Source: Cephalopachus bancanus
Taxonomy: Eukaryota; Chordata; Mammalia; Primates; Tarsiidae
NCBI GenBank assembly: GCA_027257055.1
Contig: JAPVLO010000384.1
Span: forward strand, 2,170,001-2,234,000
Direction of reading: 5' to 3'
Length of the DNA: 64,000 nucleotides
Part shown: positions 34,280-46,725 of the stretch, one piece after another
How positions within the stretch are numbered: position 1 is the stretch's first letter
Layout: each line of letters begins with the position of its first letter
Notes under the pieces: generated by a model
Told to the model about the DNA's origin: nothing
What the model saw: the letters and a program-made list of their open reading frames with translations, nothing else
Database searches by the model: none
Made by a program: the position numbers and the translations under genes

Positions 34280-36084
34280 AATGTCATGGAAACAAGTCCC
34301 AGAGTCAATGCCAGAATGAGGAGACAATGGCTCAGGACTGGACCAACCCATGAAGGGGGCATCCATAAGGCCTCAATCTGGCATAGACTGAGATAAGTAC
34401 CAGGCTGATGCTGCTGTTGATGCCCTAGTACTACACCTAACTTTGAGACAGGGACCACACGGGAGTCTAGCGTGTAATCCTCCCTTCTGTCTCCAGCCGA
34501 ATGCTTGGAGAGTTCTGTGCAGGGAACAGAGAACTCTCAGTAACTGCCTAACAGAACATGGGTCCTGCACTATTTCCTCTTGTTCTTCTCCCCAAATAGA
34601 CAACAATAGAAATCATACAAGTTAATAATAAAAAGACTCTGTGATGGTGTACGTTCTCGTTGCAGGACACCACAACATAATCTCGTTACGGAAAACACAA
34701 AAGTAGGGAAAAATTTTTAAGGGGACTTGTAAGTACTATTTGTTTATTGATTACCAGTATCAGTGCAGTTGATGTTCCAATAAGAAATGAAATAGAGAAA
34801 ACACAGAGGTGTGGACAAGTTATTGACGCCTGTCACAGGTTAGTATTTATTGAGCACCATCTGATTGTGTGCTGCTATCATCCCCATCACAGAAAATCAG
34901 AAAGCAGTTTCCTTCAATAGACCCACTGGTTATCGACTCGAAAGAGTTAAAGTCTCATCCATAAAATGATAATCACCAGGGGGAAATAGTCACATTGTTT
35001 CCATTTTCTCCATTTTGGCAATTTGGAAGCTGCACAGCCTAGCAAAGTCAAATAACATAAGAAACATATGGTCATTTCTATTATTTATTCGTGAACTTTT
35101 AGTCTCTTTCCTTCCATGAGTGAATGCAAGGATGACATGGGATGCGGTGAGTCCCTTGCTTATGCACCAGTGTCTACAAGTCTCTGAAAGAGTTAGATTC
35201 ATGGGCATGTTTGTTTGATATTTCCTTGACTCTATGGCTTGAGTCTTTTCTTGATTGCCCCGGCCTCCACGTCCATGTGATCAGTCTGTCCATCTCGTTC
35301 GATTGATGATAAAGTGAAGAAACCTAGCATCCTGATGGTTCCATAAGCCCTTCTTCCTCAAGTTTCTTCCTTAAACCTTAATTAACCTGTAAGGGAAGCA
35401 GTTGCATGCAATAAATATTCCTATCATTGCAAAACACAATTATAGAGAGTCAAATCTCTTCTTATCCAGAAAAACACCTTCAATGGCGCTAAACATTTAA
35501 AAATAATATGGATACGTGTGTCTCTGTGGTCACAGATTATTCCTGTGGTGCCAGAACTGGTCACATATGCAGATTGAATGGTTACAGCTCGTCATGTGAT
35601 GGAAGGGCAGCCCACAGGATCCCATGCCTCTATCTGTAAATTGCAGACTTGCTCTCCCTTACCTGAATTTCTACCAGGGACTTCTCTTTCATTCTCTTCT
35701 TTCTTTTTTACGTGAGTTTATATGTGCATTCCCAGCCCAGATTTTAAAAATCAGGGTGTGTATACATCCCTTTCTGCTAATGAGGAAGCTTTCCTCAGAA
35801 CACATTTGAGATTGGTGAGCCATGAAATGAGAATGGAAGGAAGCACCACGGGACACTGGAGATTTAAACTGAGTGGAAAGACAGCCCCCTCAAGGGGTTC
35901 GACTCATTGAGGGCCAAAGGCACACTTCAGCTGATCCAGAAATACGATCAGGGCTAACAGAATTATACCAAGAATGAAATAAATTCACATTCAGAATAAT
36001 ATCCTATCTTAGTACCGATTAGTCATCTCCGTACTCCTGTGAGCCACTTGTGCCTCAACTCCTTGGATTTAATATTCTCCCTAA
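34280..36084. other. Unassigned DNA (about 1.8 kb)
   Basis: No repeat family or coding exon recognised. Confidence 0.4.
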
Positions 36085-36190
36085 TTTTTACACTTCATTC
36101 AGCAAATATTTATTAAATGTCCAAAATGTCATCATCTAGTGTTCCAAGTGCTGGGGTTATGGGAACAAGACTGAAAAAAACACGCAGGGG
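36085..36190 (+). mobile_element. L2/MIR-like fragment
   Basis: 'ttcagcaaatatttattaaa', 'tagtgttccaagtgctgggg', 'ttatgggaacaagactg': the common L2/MIR head phrase, diverged. Confidence 0.5.
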
Positions 36191-36794
36191 ATTTGCATTC
36201 TAATGTTAAAATTTGTCCTCTAAATTCAGTCACATTTCACTATTTCTTACCATGTAGATCAATTATAGATCTCTCTAAAAACCACAGGGCAGTTTTTCTT
36301 TTAGGTTACAAGTGGGGTATGTTCTCAAATAGTGAAATACGTAAGAGCATTTGTCGTCTATCAACGTGTCTTAACTCTGAATGGACAGATAGATTCATTT
36401 ATTTGTAGCAGGACATCTGCTTCTCTTGTTGAAAAAGTCCAGTCCATACAATCCGTATGACACCTCTCCTGAAATTAACATTTAATGATTTTAAGCATGG
36501 AATAGTATGCTCATCCCAATTACAAAGTTAGTCAAAAATATTCATGCTCTTCCTCTTGTTTTTTTCTCTAGTGTCCCACACTGTATCCAAAGCAGATTCG
36601 TGAACATCGTTGAAATAACCAGAATTGGGGCTCAGTTGTTCTCACCAACACACAGGAAAATGAGGAAGAGATTACATGATAGGCCTGCAAGCTAGAATGC
36701 AGCAAGAATCTTGAATCCATCTACAGTAGCAGAGATGGAATGTTCGGCAGTCGGGCATTCCTGTTCAGGGCAGTTGATCAACCAGGAATAGGAG
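36191..36794. other. Unassigned DNA
   Basis: No repeat family or coding exon recognised. Confidence 0.4.
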
Positions 36795-36896
36795 CCGAGT
36801 TCAGGTTCTGGGTCTCCACTAACTAGGCATGCATTCATCCTCCTGCAATTTACTTAACATTTCCAAATCTTAGTTTTGTCATCTATAAAAAAAATG
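36795..36896 (-). mobile_element. MIR fragment, antisense
   Basis: 'ggttctgggtctccactaac', 'gcaatttacttaacatttcc' and 'tcttagttttgtcatctata' match the reverse complement of the MIR core. The Alu at 36900 sits at its right edge. Confidence 0.6.
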
Positions 36897-36899
36897 CAG

Positions 36900-37192
36900 G
36901 ACCGGGTTCTGTGGCTTAGCCTGTCATCCCAGCACTTTGGGAGGCCAAGGCGAGTGGATGGCCTGAGCCTGACGGTTTGAGAGCAACCTGGGTAACTTGG
37001 CAAGACCTCGTCTCTACAATAAATAAAAAAAAATAGCCAGGTGTGGTGGCATGTGCCTGTAATTCCGGCAACTTGAAAGGCTGAGGCGGAAGGATTGCCA
37101 GAGCCCAGCAGGTCGACGCTGGGATGGCCGTGAGTGTGCCACTGAACTCCAGCCTGGGCAATGAAGGGAGACATAAACTCAAAAAAAAAAAA
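36900..37192 (+). mobile_element. Alu, full-length, older type
   Basis: Full dimer from ACCGGGTTCTGTGGCTTAGC to AACTC plus 12 A. It lacks the perfect T arm ('cctgacggtttgagagcaac') and the GTGGCC hairpin ('ggatggccgtgagtgtgcca'). It therefore belongs, with 61294 and 62676, to an older layer than the copies at 2.4 kb and 25 kb. Confidence 0.9.
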
Positions 37193-39101
37193 TACTGCAT
37201 GTATGCTGATACCAAAGATTGTTATAGACGTCAGAGGAGATGTTCTTCTATCTTTATATTACCAATTTGGGACTATCACTCTCCTGCTGAGAAAAGACAG
37301 TGTTAAACATTCCTGATTCTTCTAACATCTGTCCCCTTGCCATTTATGCATGAAGAGTAATAACATGTTAATTGGACCTGGGGACATCCTGATACACGCA
37401 ATTAAAAAGCATGGAAATAGACCTGGACTTATGTTTCTTCTTTCTTCTTGCCTTCCAGTCACTAAGGAGAGCTTTTAGCTCTCTGACTCAGAAAGCAAGC
37501 CAGACCTTCCAAGGGTCCACTTGGAGGCCTTCCTTCTACTGTCTTTCCCTCCTTTGTTTCTGAAATTTTCTATCCTTCAGGAATTATATTTCCTGGCATC
37601 TCCAAGTATAAGAGTCATGTTTGCACGCCAATTTTCTGGACACGTCTCAGGCTACAGCTTTGGGGACAGGGAGGTCTTCTTCTCGGTAAAACTATGACCA
37701 CGGTCTCCAATGTAACTTTATTAGAAGTAGTACTGATGAGATGCTTTGCCTCCACTTGGCCCATTGCATCTGTTTCTCAAGTTGTTAAAGAACATGGAGA
37801 GCCAAGGATTCCTAAATTTCTATCACGGGAGAGCAGATAAACTGTATATATAGGAGTGCAAAGGTGGGAATCTAGTCCCTAGAATTAGTCAGAGCAGATG
37901 GGTCATCAATCCTGAATTACTGCAAAGGCCAGGGCAAGAAAGTCTTGGTATTTAAATAGTGCTGCAAGTTTTGATCTTGGTGACAGGAAGCCTGCAAGAT
38001 CCCAGGTTTTGGAATTTGAGGTGGAAAGGAAGAGTGGAATTAGCTGTAAAATTGAGATCTTTGATGAGAGCCCTTTTGGGGGCATGATATCACGGGGTTC
38101 GGGTCCTAAAGAAGCACTCATGTCTTAACCAGGGAATTTTTGATCTCTGATGCGATTTAGAGGACAGAAAGGAGTCATAAATGAAATCATGAATTCGACC
38201 ATCAAGAAATTGACACTTCGTGAAATTGATTCTAATTTAAAATCCTTCTTAAGCCATTAAGATATTCTAGACAGATTTAACTCATCGCAGTAGCTTTATT
38301 TAACCAAATATAATATTTCCTACAAAATATTTATTTGCAAAAAAAAAAAAAAAAAGTAGGTCAGATTTTGATGTCACACACATCCTGGGGTCAGCCACAG
38401 ACGCAAATGGATGAAAACTGCTCAATGCAGGGAATCTGATAAGAATGGTTAGGTGAAGACAAGAAACAAGTCTCTAGGGCACAAAGGGTAGTGAGTAATT
38501 AGCCAGTAACACGGGCCTCTTCTGGATGTGATTTCTCAAGAATAGACAGAAATCCAGGCTTTTATTTTTTTAAAGTATGGCATTAAACAATTTTTAATAT
38601 TGGCAACTAAGTTTAATTTTTTTTAAATCCATATTAGTGGAAATCTCAGTGGCTTCAGAATGAAGCCCTAGGGTTTTTATAGAACTGAGAAACATTTTGG
38701 GGGGAATGTAGTTTAATAATGATTTTATTATATTCATCAAAAAAATCACACTTAAAACTTCAAGGTATACAGTGAATACAAATTTGAGAAAATAATAGTC
38801 ACCTAAAATCCAGTATTCCAATATATTATCCTTAACAATAGATGAACATAATTCCAGATAGTCTGTGTATGTGATTTTTCATGTGTGCATAGATATGTTT
38901 ATAACTTAATAAACAAAATGATTACAATCGAGGTCTATCTTAAACTTAAATGCACCAAATGCAATTGCACCTGAATGTAACAGAAACAATTAAGTACATA
39001 GAAAGATCTATTAGATGATAGGAAACAGGATTTTTAACTGTAAGAAATGTTGTCTCAAAATATCTCTCTTTAAATGGAAAGTCTGGAAGATGATTAAGAA
39101 G
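37193..39101. other. Unassigned DNA (about 1.9 kb)
   Basis: No repeat family or coding exon recognised. An isolated A run of about 16 lies at 38340-38355 without a recognisable SINE body before it. Confidence 0.4.
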
Positions 39102-39109
39102 CTGTGGTC

Positions 39110-39193
39110 GGGCAACCCTTTTGGGTCCCCTCCTACTGTGGGAGCATCTCTGTTCTCTCAATAAATCCTGCTTTCTCACTTAAAGAAAAAAGG
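39110..39193 (+). mobile_element. TINE-like element (LTR R region, L1-mobilised)
   Basis: Starts GGGCAACCCTTTTGGGTCCC, continues with CCTACTGTGGGAG, TCTGTTCTCTCAATAAATCC and TGCTTTCTCACTT, then an A-rich tail. The flanks carry ctgtggtc at 39102-39109 and 39200-39207, extended imperfectly to the left (aagaag/gaaaca). The body spans exactly the predicted transcript of the LTR at 12.6 kb. Confidence 0.9.
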
Positions 39194-39273
39194 AAACAAC
39201 TGTGGTCATTTTTTATTACCATGTTTTCATTTCGGATAATGTCATGTAAGTCTCTGATAAAAATATCAGTTCA

Positions 39274-39545
39274 AGTCGGGCTCAGTGGCGCAGCCTATAA
39301 TCCCGCACCTTTGGGAGTCTGAGGTGAGTGGTTCGAGACTCGCCTGGGCAACTTGACGAGACCTCATCTCTATAACAAATCAAAAATTAGCCAGGCGTGG
39401 TAGCGCACGCCTGTAGTTCCAGCTACTCGGAAGGCTGAGGCGGAAGGATTGCCGGAGCCCAGCAGGCGAGGCTGCGGTGGCCGGGAGCGGCCACTGAACT
39501 CCAGTCTGAGCAACAGAGTGAGACTCCAACTCAAAATATATATAT
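39274..39545 (+). mobile_element. Alu with left-arm deletion
   Basis: Starts AGTCGGGCTCAGTGGCGCAG and ends CCAACTCAAAATATATATAT. The target-site duplication atatcagttca is at 39263-39273 and 39546-39556. About 16 bases are missing from the left arm just before the B box ('gtgagtggttcgagactcgc'). The right-arm hairpin GTGGCC/GGCCAC is intact. Confidence 0.93.
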
Positions 39546-39556
39546 ATATCAGTTCA

Positions 39557-40679
39557 CATTGGCACTTTATTCTCCTCCTCCATATTCAAGGGTTTTTTTG
39601 TTAGGTTTCTTTTTTATCATATCGCTAAGGTGTATAGCATTTCTACTCTAATCTGTCATCACAATGTTCACAGTTACGTGGTTTTCATTCTAATTTATTA
39701 TACTTGCCCCCTTCCCTTTGGCCAGAATTTTTTATAGGCATTTTTCCTTATGTTGATTCATCACTTCATGGGCTGGACTTTATTTTCCTAACAAGTGCAA
39801 ACAAATCTTGACTCCCTTCATTCCTACCTCCTTGAGATAATGAGGGTGTTTATGTGTCTACACAAAGGACAACTTGACTGGGTTGAAATTGGCTTTGAGT
39901 TATACAACTGTGACCACACGTATTAGTCTTGTTCTCCCTATCCCCAAAATGTTCATCTACATCTAAGCTTTCACAGCACTGAGCATGTTGTTCAGCATTT
40001 CAAAAGGAGAATGACTTAAAGTCACTGAGACACTGCCTGAGGAGAGGTTTAGACCAGCAAGCAGCACTGGTTTATCAGTCCTTAGTGATATTACCAAGTT
40101 TACATCACTCTGTGATTCAACTCCTAGTAACAAGGCAGGGTGCCGCTACTGCCAACGAAAGCTTATATCGCAAATATTGAAATATGACATTCCACAAACA
40201 TTAAATATATTCAAGTGCTTTAAGAGTCCATGTCTGATCCCTGGGAGAAACATTTTCTAATTCATGGTTCACTTGTCAGCATGGATGGAGATCAAATCTG
40301 ACTTTGTTTACTATTTTCTTTCAGATAGAATTTTAACTAAATGACTTCATCCGCTTTCTAATGAACAAGACTGCCTACACTGATTAATCAGGTAATTCAA
40401 AATATACTAAACATTTATTTTACATTATGTTAAGAAGATAGTTCTAAAAAGGGGGAGATAAAGTGAGAACATGAGCAAAGGAGACAGGTTTGAAGATAAC
40501 AGAGAAAAAAAGAAAGAGGTGAGGTTAGAGTTTAAAAAGTGGAAAGAAAAATAGTGCTGAAAAGCATTTTTAAAATTTTAAAAAGCAACTCAAACAGTGG
40601 GAAAGCATACCGAGAGAAATTAAAGAAAACAAACAGTTGTTATTAAGAATTCTATTTTTATAGCTTATTTATTCACTTT
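39557..40679. other. Unassigned DNA
   Basis: No repeat family or coding exon recognised. Confidence 0.4.
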
Positions 40680-41105
40680 CTTATTAATTCAAATTAGTAA
40701 AAACATCTCGAGTGTCTTCAGATGCGTAGCAGTCTCTAACTGAAGAGAGATGTCAGGGAGAAAGCTGGGACCGTGGCTTCATGGGGACTGTATTCTGCTA
40801 GGGGAAACAGAAGATGAACTGATGTGAAAATGTATATAGCGTGTCAATAGATGCCTGGCATGGAAGGAAGGTAGGGAAAGCACATAGCCAGAGGATTGTT
40901 TCCTTGACTAGGTGGTCAGGGAAGATCTCTGATAAATTAACATATGAACATACATCTTAAGGGCAGTAAAGGTGCTATGCATGATGTTAACATTGTATAC
41001 TTTAAACTACCTCTATGATGGCAGGATTGGGGTCTCCCTTATTCACCAATGACACCTCATTGTTTTGCACATTGCACATACGAATAATGATGAGCTAATC
41101 AAAAT
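40680..41105 (+). mobile_element. L2 LINE, 3' part
   Basis: 'ggactgtattctgctagggg', 'agaagatgaactgatgtgaa', 'ggtggtcagggaagatctct' and the 3' terminus-like 'ctatgatggcaggattgggg', 'ttattcaccaatgacacctc' follow L2 in order. Confidence 0.6.
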
Positions 41106-41192
41106 AGCCTTACATGTTAGATATTAGTCTCTGGACAGACAGGCAGAGGACACAGTGATAGCCCCCCAAACCCTAAAAGGGCTCAAGGCAAT

Positions 41193-41576
41193 CATATTAG
41201 TTTTCTAGGACTCCCATAACTAAACCCCCATAGAATGGGTAACTTGAATAAAATAAATTTATTTTCTCGCAGTCCTGGAGGCTACAAGTCCAAGATAAGG
41301 ATAGCATCGGGGCTGGTTTCTGATGAAACCTCTCCTCCTCACTGGTATACGACCATCATCTCGCTGTTTCCTCCTATGGACTTTCCTCTGTGTGGAGAGA
41401 AATAGATGTCTCCAGTGTCTCTGCTTATAAAGACACCAGTCCTATCGGATTAGGACGCTATCCTTGTGAATTCACTTAATCTTAATTAACTTCTAAAAGA
41501 GTCCATCTCCAAATTTAGTCCCATCAGGGGTTAAGACTTTAATATATGAATGAGAGGCACAATTCATTCCCTAACA
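41193..41576 (-). mobile_element. MaLR-type solo LTR, antisense
   Basis: Well preserved plan on the minus strand. On the + strand it reads 'tattagttttctaggactcc', 'aataaatttattttctcgca', 'gtcctggaggctacaagtcc', 'gacaccagtcctatcggatt', 'aggcacaattcattccctaa'. No internal region or TSD visible. Confidence 0.8.
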
Positions 41577-42670
41577 TGCCTCTTTGCCCCCAATTCATGT
41601 CCTCGTATGCAAAATAAATGTGTCCCATCTCAAAAGCCCCCAAATTCTTAACTAATTCAAGCATCAGTGTCAAGTTCAAAGTATCATTGAAGTATTCTCG
41701 AAGTCAGATATCAGTGAGATTTCAGGTGTGTCATCCTGAGGCAAAATTCCTTCCTATCTGTGAACACATGAAACCAGACAAGTGATGTGCTTCCAAGATA
41801 AGAAGGTAGGATAGGCATAGGGCAAGCATTCTTATTCCAAATGGAAGAAAGAAAAAGAAGGAATGAAGGAAGGAGAAAAGAAGCAAGGAAGGAAAGACGG
41901 AAGGGGAGAGAAAGAAAGAAAGAAAAAAAGAAAGGAAGGAAGGAAGGAAGGAAGGTAGGAAGGGTGACAGGTACCAAGCAAGTACAAAATCAAGGCAAAT
42001 GTCATTAGTTCTTGATGATCAATAATAATCCTCTTTGTCTTGATGCGCTTCCCATAATGTCCAGTAAGTGGCAGCAACACCCCGAAGGCCCTAGGCATTG
42101 GGCAGGTAGATCCGAGCTTGTTAAAACCAGAAAGGGGGCCACACCTTACAAACTGAGAAGGAAACAGCCTTGCCCTCCAGTCCTTTGATAAAAGTGGCAG
42201 CTCTAATGATCTCTAGGTTGCCTTAGAGGTCATTCTTCCCTTTTCTCGAAGGAAAGAGCATGTTTGGAAATCAATAACTCTGTCGTCCAGGTCTGCCGAA
42301 TCCCAGAAGTCTGATATCCTTTCTTTATTTTAAAATTTTTCTCTTCCCTTTGGTTCAAACTAGCAATGTCTTTTCTGGTGTCATTTGCTCCTATTTCTGA
42401 CTTTTGCTGAGGTGGCTGACTGGCTCCATCCACGGACGATCAGTCACGTCCTCAAGTGTTCTTTCCAGAATGCACCTGCTTGTTTTTGTAATAGGAATAG
42501 ACTGGGAACTTTCCAAGTCTTCAAGTTCTGGTTCCACATTGCTTAAAAAGTCTTCCATTTCATTTCTTTCCTTTTTTCATTTTAGTAAGGGGAAATTGCA
42601 AGTTCTACCTTCCCCCAACAAGAGCATAGTTCATTCAAGTTTGTTGCAACGTTAGGAAAAGGATTGTCTT
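41577..42670. other. Unassigned DNA with a GA tract
   Basis: No repeat family or coding exon recognised apart from the purine tract at 41843-41960. Confidence 0.4.
41843..41960 (+). repeat. (GAAA)n/(GGAA)n purine microsatellite
   Basis: A mosaic of GAAA, GGAA and AAGG words, most regular at about 41910-41955. No SINE body flanks it, unlike the tract at 23155. Confidence 0.9.
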
Positions 42671-42680
42671 TCCTTCAGTT

Positions 42681-43489
42681 TTTTTTTTTTTAACTTTTAA
42701 TTTTTATTATAAAGATGTGGGGTACAATTCAGGGTTAAGTATACAAACGTTGATCATGCAGGAACCCCTGTTGATCAGGTATGCCCCTCCCTCCCCTAGC
42801 AGATTCCCTCAACTGCCAATCCCACCCCTCCACCACCACCAACAGTTTCCCACTATTGCCAATCGCTTTCTTATAGCATTATAGTTGTTCATGGTCCTCT
42901 TATGAGTGAGAACATATGGAACTCTGTTCTTTGTTTCTGTGATAAATCAGAGTATGATCAACTCCAAATCTATCCAGGTTGCTGCAAAGTCCATATATTT
43001 GTCATTCTTTATGGCTGCATAATATTCCAGTGTGTATATGTACCACATTTTTTTTATCCAGCCTAGCTTCGATGGGCAACATGGTTGTTCCACGTTTTTG
43101 CTATTGTGAATAGAGCTGCAACAAACATGCTTGTGCAGGTATCTTCTTTGTAGAATAATTTGAGTTCCTCTGGGTATATTCTCAATAGGAGAATTGCTGG
43201 GTCATAGAGAAGGTCAATTTCTAGTTCTTTCAGAAATTGCCACACTGTCTTCCAGAGAGGTTGCACTAGTTTGCATTTCCACCAGCAGTGTAGAAGCATT
43301 CCTTTTTTTCCACATCCTCACCAGCATCTATTGTTGTTTGTTTTATTAATGATGGCCATTCTCACAGGCGTTAGGTGGTATCTCAATGTGATTTTGATTT
43401 GCATTTCTCTGATGATGAGTAAGGTTGAGCACTTTTCCGCAATAGAGGGAATAAAAAGAATGGAGGAGAGACAAGAGGAAACAAGGGCA
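42681..43489 (-). mobile_element. 5'-truncated L1, antisense, with non-L1 5' segment
   Basis: The minus strand is the L1 ORF2 C-terminus plus 3' UTR, from an A-rich tail at 42681 to 'gaaaagtgctcaaccttact' at about 43436. About 54 further bases that are not L1 follow before the target-site duplication tccttcagttttt (42671-42683 and 43490-43502). Reading frames are broken. Confidence 0.88.
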
Positions 43490-43502
43490 TCCTTCAGTTT
43501 TT

Positions 43503-43974
43503 GATAGCATGGTCTTCATTTCCATCTGAGACTCCACCAGAATCCCTCAAGTCACTCAAGCTATGATGACAATCTATTGGCTTACTGCAGGACCTCGGAT
43601 AATTGAAGGAAAGGATGAATACCATTCTTTGGACGTTGGAAATTCAGAGATGCTTCAGAGATTTAAAATCAGAAATGAATGGAGAATCTCTTCAGGTTTC
43701 TGCCCTCCAGATGAACGAATCCTTTTCAGTCTTTGTGTTCCTCTAATCAATGTAAAACATTTTGGAAGAGTGTGGCAGCTCTTGGTTCATGCACAATTCT
43801 CTCCGTAAGGAGGTCAGGAAACACGATGGACAGGCCTACTGAGTCTTGTCTGGGTCTGGGATGGTGCCCAAAGCTAAATCAAGGTGCTCTTAACACAAAC
43901 AGAGGAATGGGCTCTGAAAAGACAAAATTATGAAAACTAACATTTCTAGTAGAGAAGGAAATGGGACTGGAGCC
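43503..43974. other. Unassigned DNA
   Basis: No repeat family or coding exon recognised. Confidence 0.4.
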
Positions 43975-44170
43975 CATTTGTTGTGACTGGAATCCCAGCT
44001 CTGCCATGAGCTCACCAGCTCGGTGATTTCATGCAAGTTATTTAACTGAGCTGTGTCCCAGATGCTTCATCTATCAATGAAAAAATGATTCTAGAATTAT
44101 CTCATTAAAATGTTCGTTTGATTTATTTATAAAGACACTTTAAGTGATACCTGACAATCTGTAATACTCA
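43975..44170 (-). mobile_element. MIR SINE, antisense
   Basis: 'actggaatcccagctctgcc', 'agctcaccagctcggtgatt', 'gcaagttatttaactgagct', 'gatgcttcatctatcaatga' match the MIR reverse complement. Confidence 0.7.
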
Positions 44171-44328
44171 AAAAATATTAGTTAATGTTTTATGTGGGAC
44201 TAAAAGGTCTCATTCATAATCTAATGTATATTCTGCTTTTGAAAATAGCTTCCCTTGAGATCATCATTATCACATGACTGGCATCAAACTTGAAGGTATT
44301 CAGCTCAATTTAATTTTACTGAATTTCT

Positions 44329-44367
44329 CTCTCCGTCTCTCTCTCTCTCTCTGTCTCTCTCTCTCAC
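44329..44367 (+). repeat. (CT)n microsatellite
   Basis: CT repeats interrupted by CG and TG at two points. Confidence 0.85.
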
Positions 44368-44855
44368 ATATAGGTCTCATAAACTTTTCCCAAAGAATAT
44401 TCTTTTAAAATGTGCTTACAAACTTACCTTTGATATAATTATAATTGTGAAAATTCAAACTTGCTCAAAGTCCAGGGATCAAAGCAAATAACAAACTGCG
44501 GTGTTCACTGGGCCAGGAAGACCAACCACAAAATGAGGGAGTTAGCAACTGTTGTATAGAATTGTTTTCCATGTCAAGTAGAGGTAAAAACAACCACGTT
44601 AATGATATGTTTGCATGATACAAAGTCAAGAGATGCTGCAAATGTTGGAAAAGCCTAAGGATAATAATGACACTCTTATAGAAAAATTTTAAAAAAAGGA
44701 AAGAAGATGAAATAAAACTAAACAACATGACAGCATGCCTCAATGAAATTAAACGGGAAATATTTGACTCCTAAATTGTAACACCCATTACGGTGCGCTT
44801 TGCAGAATTGTTTATATAATCATTTCCACTGCTCAGCTGAAAGCACTATGAGACA
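44368..44855. other. Unassigned DNA
   Basis: No repeat family or coding exon recognised. Confidence 0.4.
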
Positions 44856-44960
44856 TTAATTTATTTAATTAAAAAACGATTGAGTACAGCTATGTACCTG
44901 GTGCAGTGCTAGTGATGGGCACTGATGGACAAGTTCAAGTTCTAGCTGGTGAGTGCACCA
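44856..44960 (+). mobile_element. L2/MIR-like fragment
   Basis: 'aacgattgagtacagctatg', 'tacctggtgcagtgctagtg', 'atgggcactgatggacaagt' follow the L2/MIR head. Confidence 0.45.
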
Positions 44961-45088
44961 ATTTGCTCTGATCCATTTCTGGGCCTCCCACCATCTAACA
45001 GAGCAGCCAGGCACATAAAGGCAGGATGGTCCCAGCAACCATTTTCTCCGTGATAGATGGATAAGTAGAGAAAACGAATAGCCTAATG

Positions 45089-45290
45089 AATTAGTGATAC
45101 TTACTGAGACTAAATGTGTGCCAAATACTACATTCAGGGCTTGGCCCTCATCCTCATTTAATTCTCAAACAGGTGATGAGACGTTGGAAAAACAGACAAT
45201 GGAAATTAAATAACTCTTCTAATCTCAGATAGTCAGGAAGCAGTGGAGTCGAGATTCAAACTAGACTTGTTTGACTTACTACTTTTAAAA
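45089..45290 (+). mobile_element. MIR SINE fragment
   Basis: 'gtgatacttactgagactaa', 'tgtgtgccaaatactacatt', 'tcatttaattctcaaacagg' and the core 'aaataactcttctaatctca' are MIR in order. Confidence 0.65.
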
Positions 45291-45599
45291 CCTCACAGAT
45301 ATTTTTAACTTTTGGGAGGGAGAACACATCTAACAAAAATGTGATTTAAATCAGTGAATCTCATCCATTTTTATTCAAAATGCAGGTGATTCTGTTGCAG
45401 GCACATTTGTGAGACTGTAAAAAAATATATATATCTAGCCAGCAGTCAACATTAGTGATTATTTCGTTGTTAATGCATCAATATTTTAATTGTTATGTTG
45501 CATATGATTACTGTTTCTTTGTCCCAAAATAAACTCACTTTTGTGAAATCTTTGTGAAGTATTTATATCCAGTATTTCAAATGATCCTTACAAGTCTGT

Positions 45600-45780
45600 G
45601 ATATAAGTGGTAGATAAAAATTTTAAAAAGCATTTTTTGGTTCATTTTACTATCTCCTTCTTTGCAGATTTGTAAGCTGAGATTTAAGAATGTGTAAGCT
45701 GAGATTTAAGAATGTCAATGACTTGTCCAAGGGCATACAAAGAAGCAAAAGAAATTTTGCAATCAGCATCTCCATCCCAG
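45600..45780 (+). mobile_element. MIR-like fragment with internal 22-bp duplication
   Basis: 'tcattttactatctccttct' and 'aatgacttgtccaagggcat' resemble the MIR core. A perfect 22-bp tandem duplication (tgtaagctgagatttaagaa plus tg) lies at 45671-45692 and 45693-45714. Confidence 0.5.
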
Positions 45781-46570
45781 CTTCCTTGGTGCATTTTTCT
45801 AATCTTGTTTGCACCAAAAATTAGCTCATCTCAATGAAGATTTTTATTTTTTGTTTGTTTGTTTATCTTTCTGTGACTTGCTCACATCTATCTGTAAAAT
45901 TCAAAGGACTGCTTCAAATATGCTAATGAGACTTATCCTAAAGTGTGTATATAACAATGTGAATGCCAACTTCAGAAGTTCTCTATAAATGCTTAAGAGA
46001 GCAAACAAGAACAGACCTCAGGAAAATAGTCTGAAATCAATGAGCAGAATTGCTGTGAAAATCAATATCACCAAAGGAGACGAATGGTTGAAAACTGAGG
46101 ACAAATTAGAATTGCACACACAATGTAATACAGTAACCAGACAGGCAGTGATTCTCAAGACTGCATGTAAAGAGATATTTGGTTCCAGGATGGGAAAGTA
46201 ATAGCCCTTTTCCACAAAGCTCTGGGGAGACCATGTCTGGTAAGAGTGTCTGAGGCAATACAACTTTGTCAAGACGCCAGTAGGCAGGCAACAGAAATGA
46301 CTGGGGAGCAGAAACATTGATTGACGAGCTAGGCTTCAGGAGTTTAATGTGTGTAGACTGGTGATGGAATGGCAATGCAGTCCATAGTTCTGATAAGGAA
46401 TGTCATTTCTCTGATGAAAGAAAGGACGATGTCAAGAGTTTATTAAACAAACAAATCGACCACTGGATCGACCACTGAAGCCTAGCATAAAAGCAAAACA
46501 AGAAGGTTATTCCATTCCTCTAAGAATGATATTCAAAATATCTAAGATATAAGATTGTGCCTTCATTTAT
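45781..46570. other. Unassigned DNA
   Basis: No repeat family or coding exon recognised. Confidence 0.4.
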
Positions 46571-46725
46571 TATTTTTTGAAGTTTTAAGTTGACAGATAA
46601 CACTGTATTTTCTTTATCATGAACATCATGATGTTTTGAAGTGTATGTACATTTTGGAAAGGTGAAATCTAGCTCATAAACAAATGCGTTATCTCACATA
46701 GTTACCATTTTTGTGGTAGGACAAC
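46571..46725 (-). mobile_element. 3' end of old L1M, antisense (left part)
   Basis: On the minus strand the last ~140 bases of an L1M 3' UTR; + strand landmarks are 'aagttgacagataacactgt' and 'gaaatctagctcataaac'. The same end is repeated at 49034-49170 on the far side of the younger L1. It could be a very long target-site duplication. Confidence 0.7.

Noticed and set aside
38340..38355. A-tail of a processed pseudogene or SINE
   Set aside because: I recognise no SINE, L1 or spliced-transcript-like sequence upstream and no flanking duplication.
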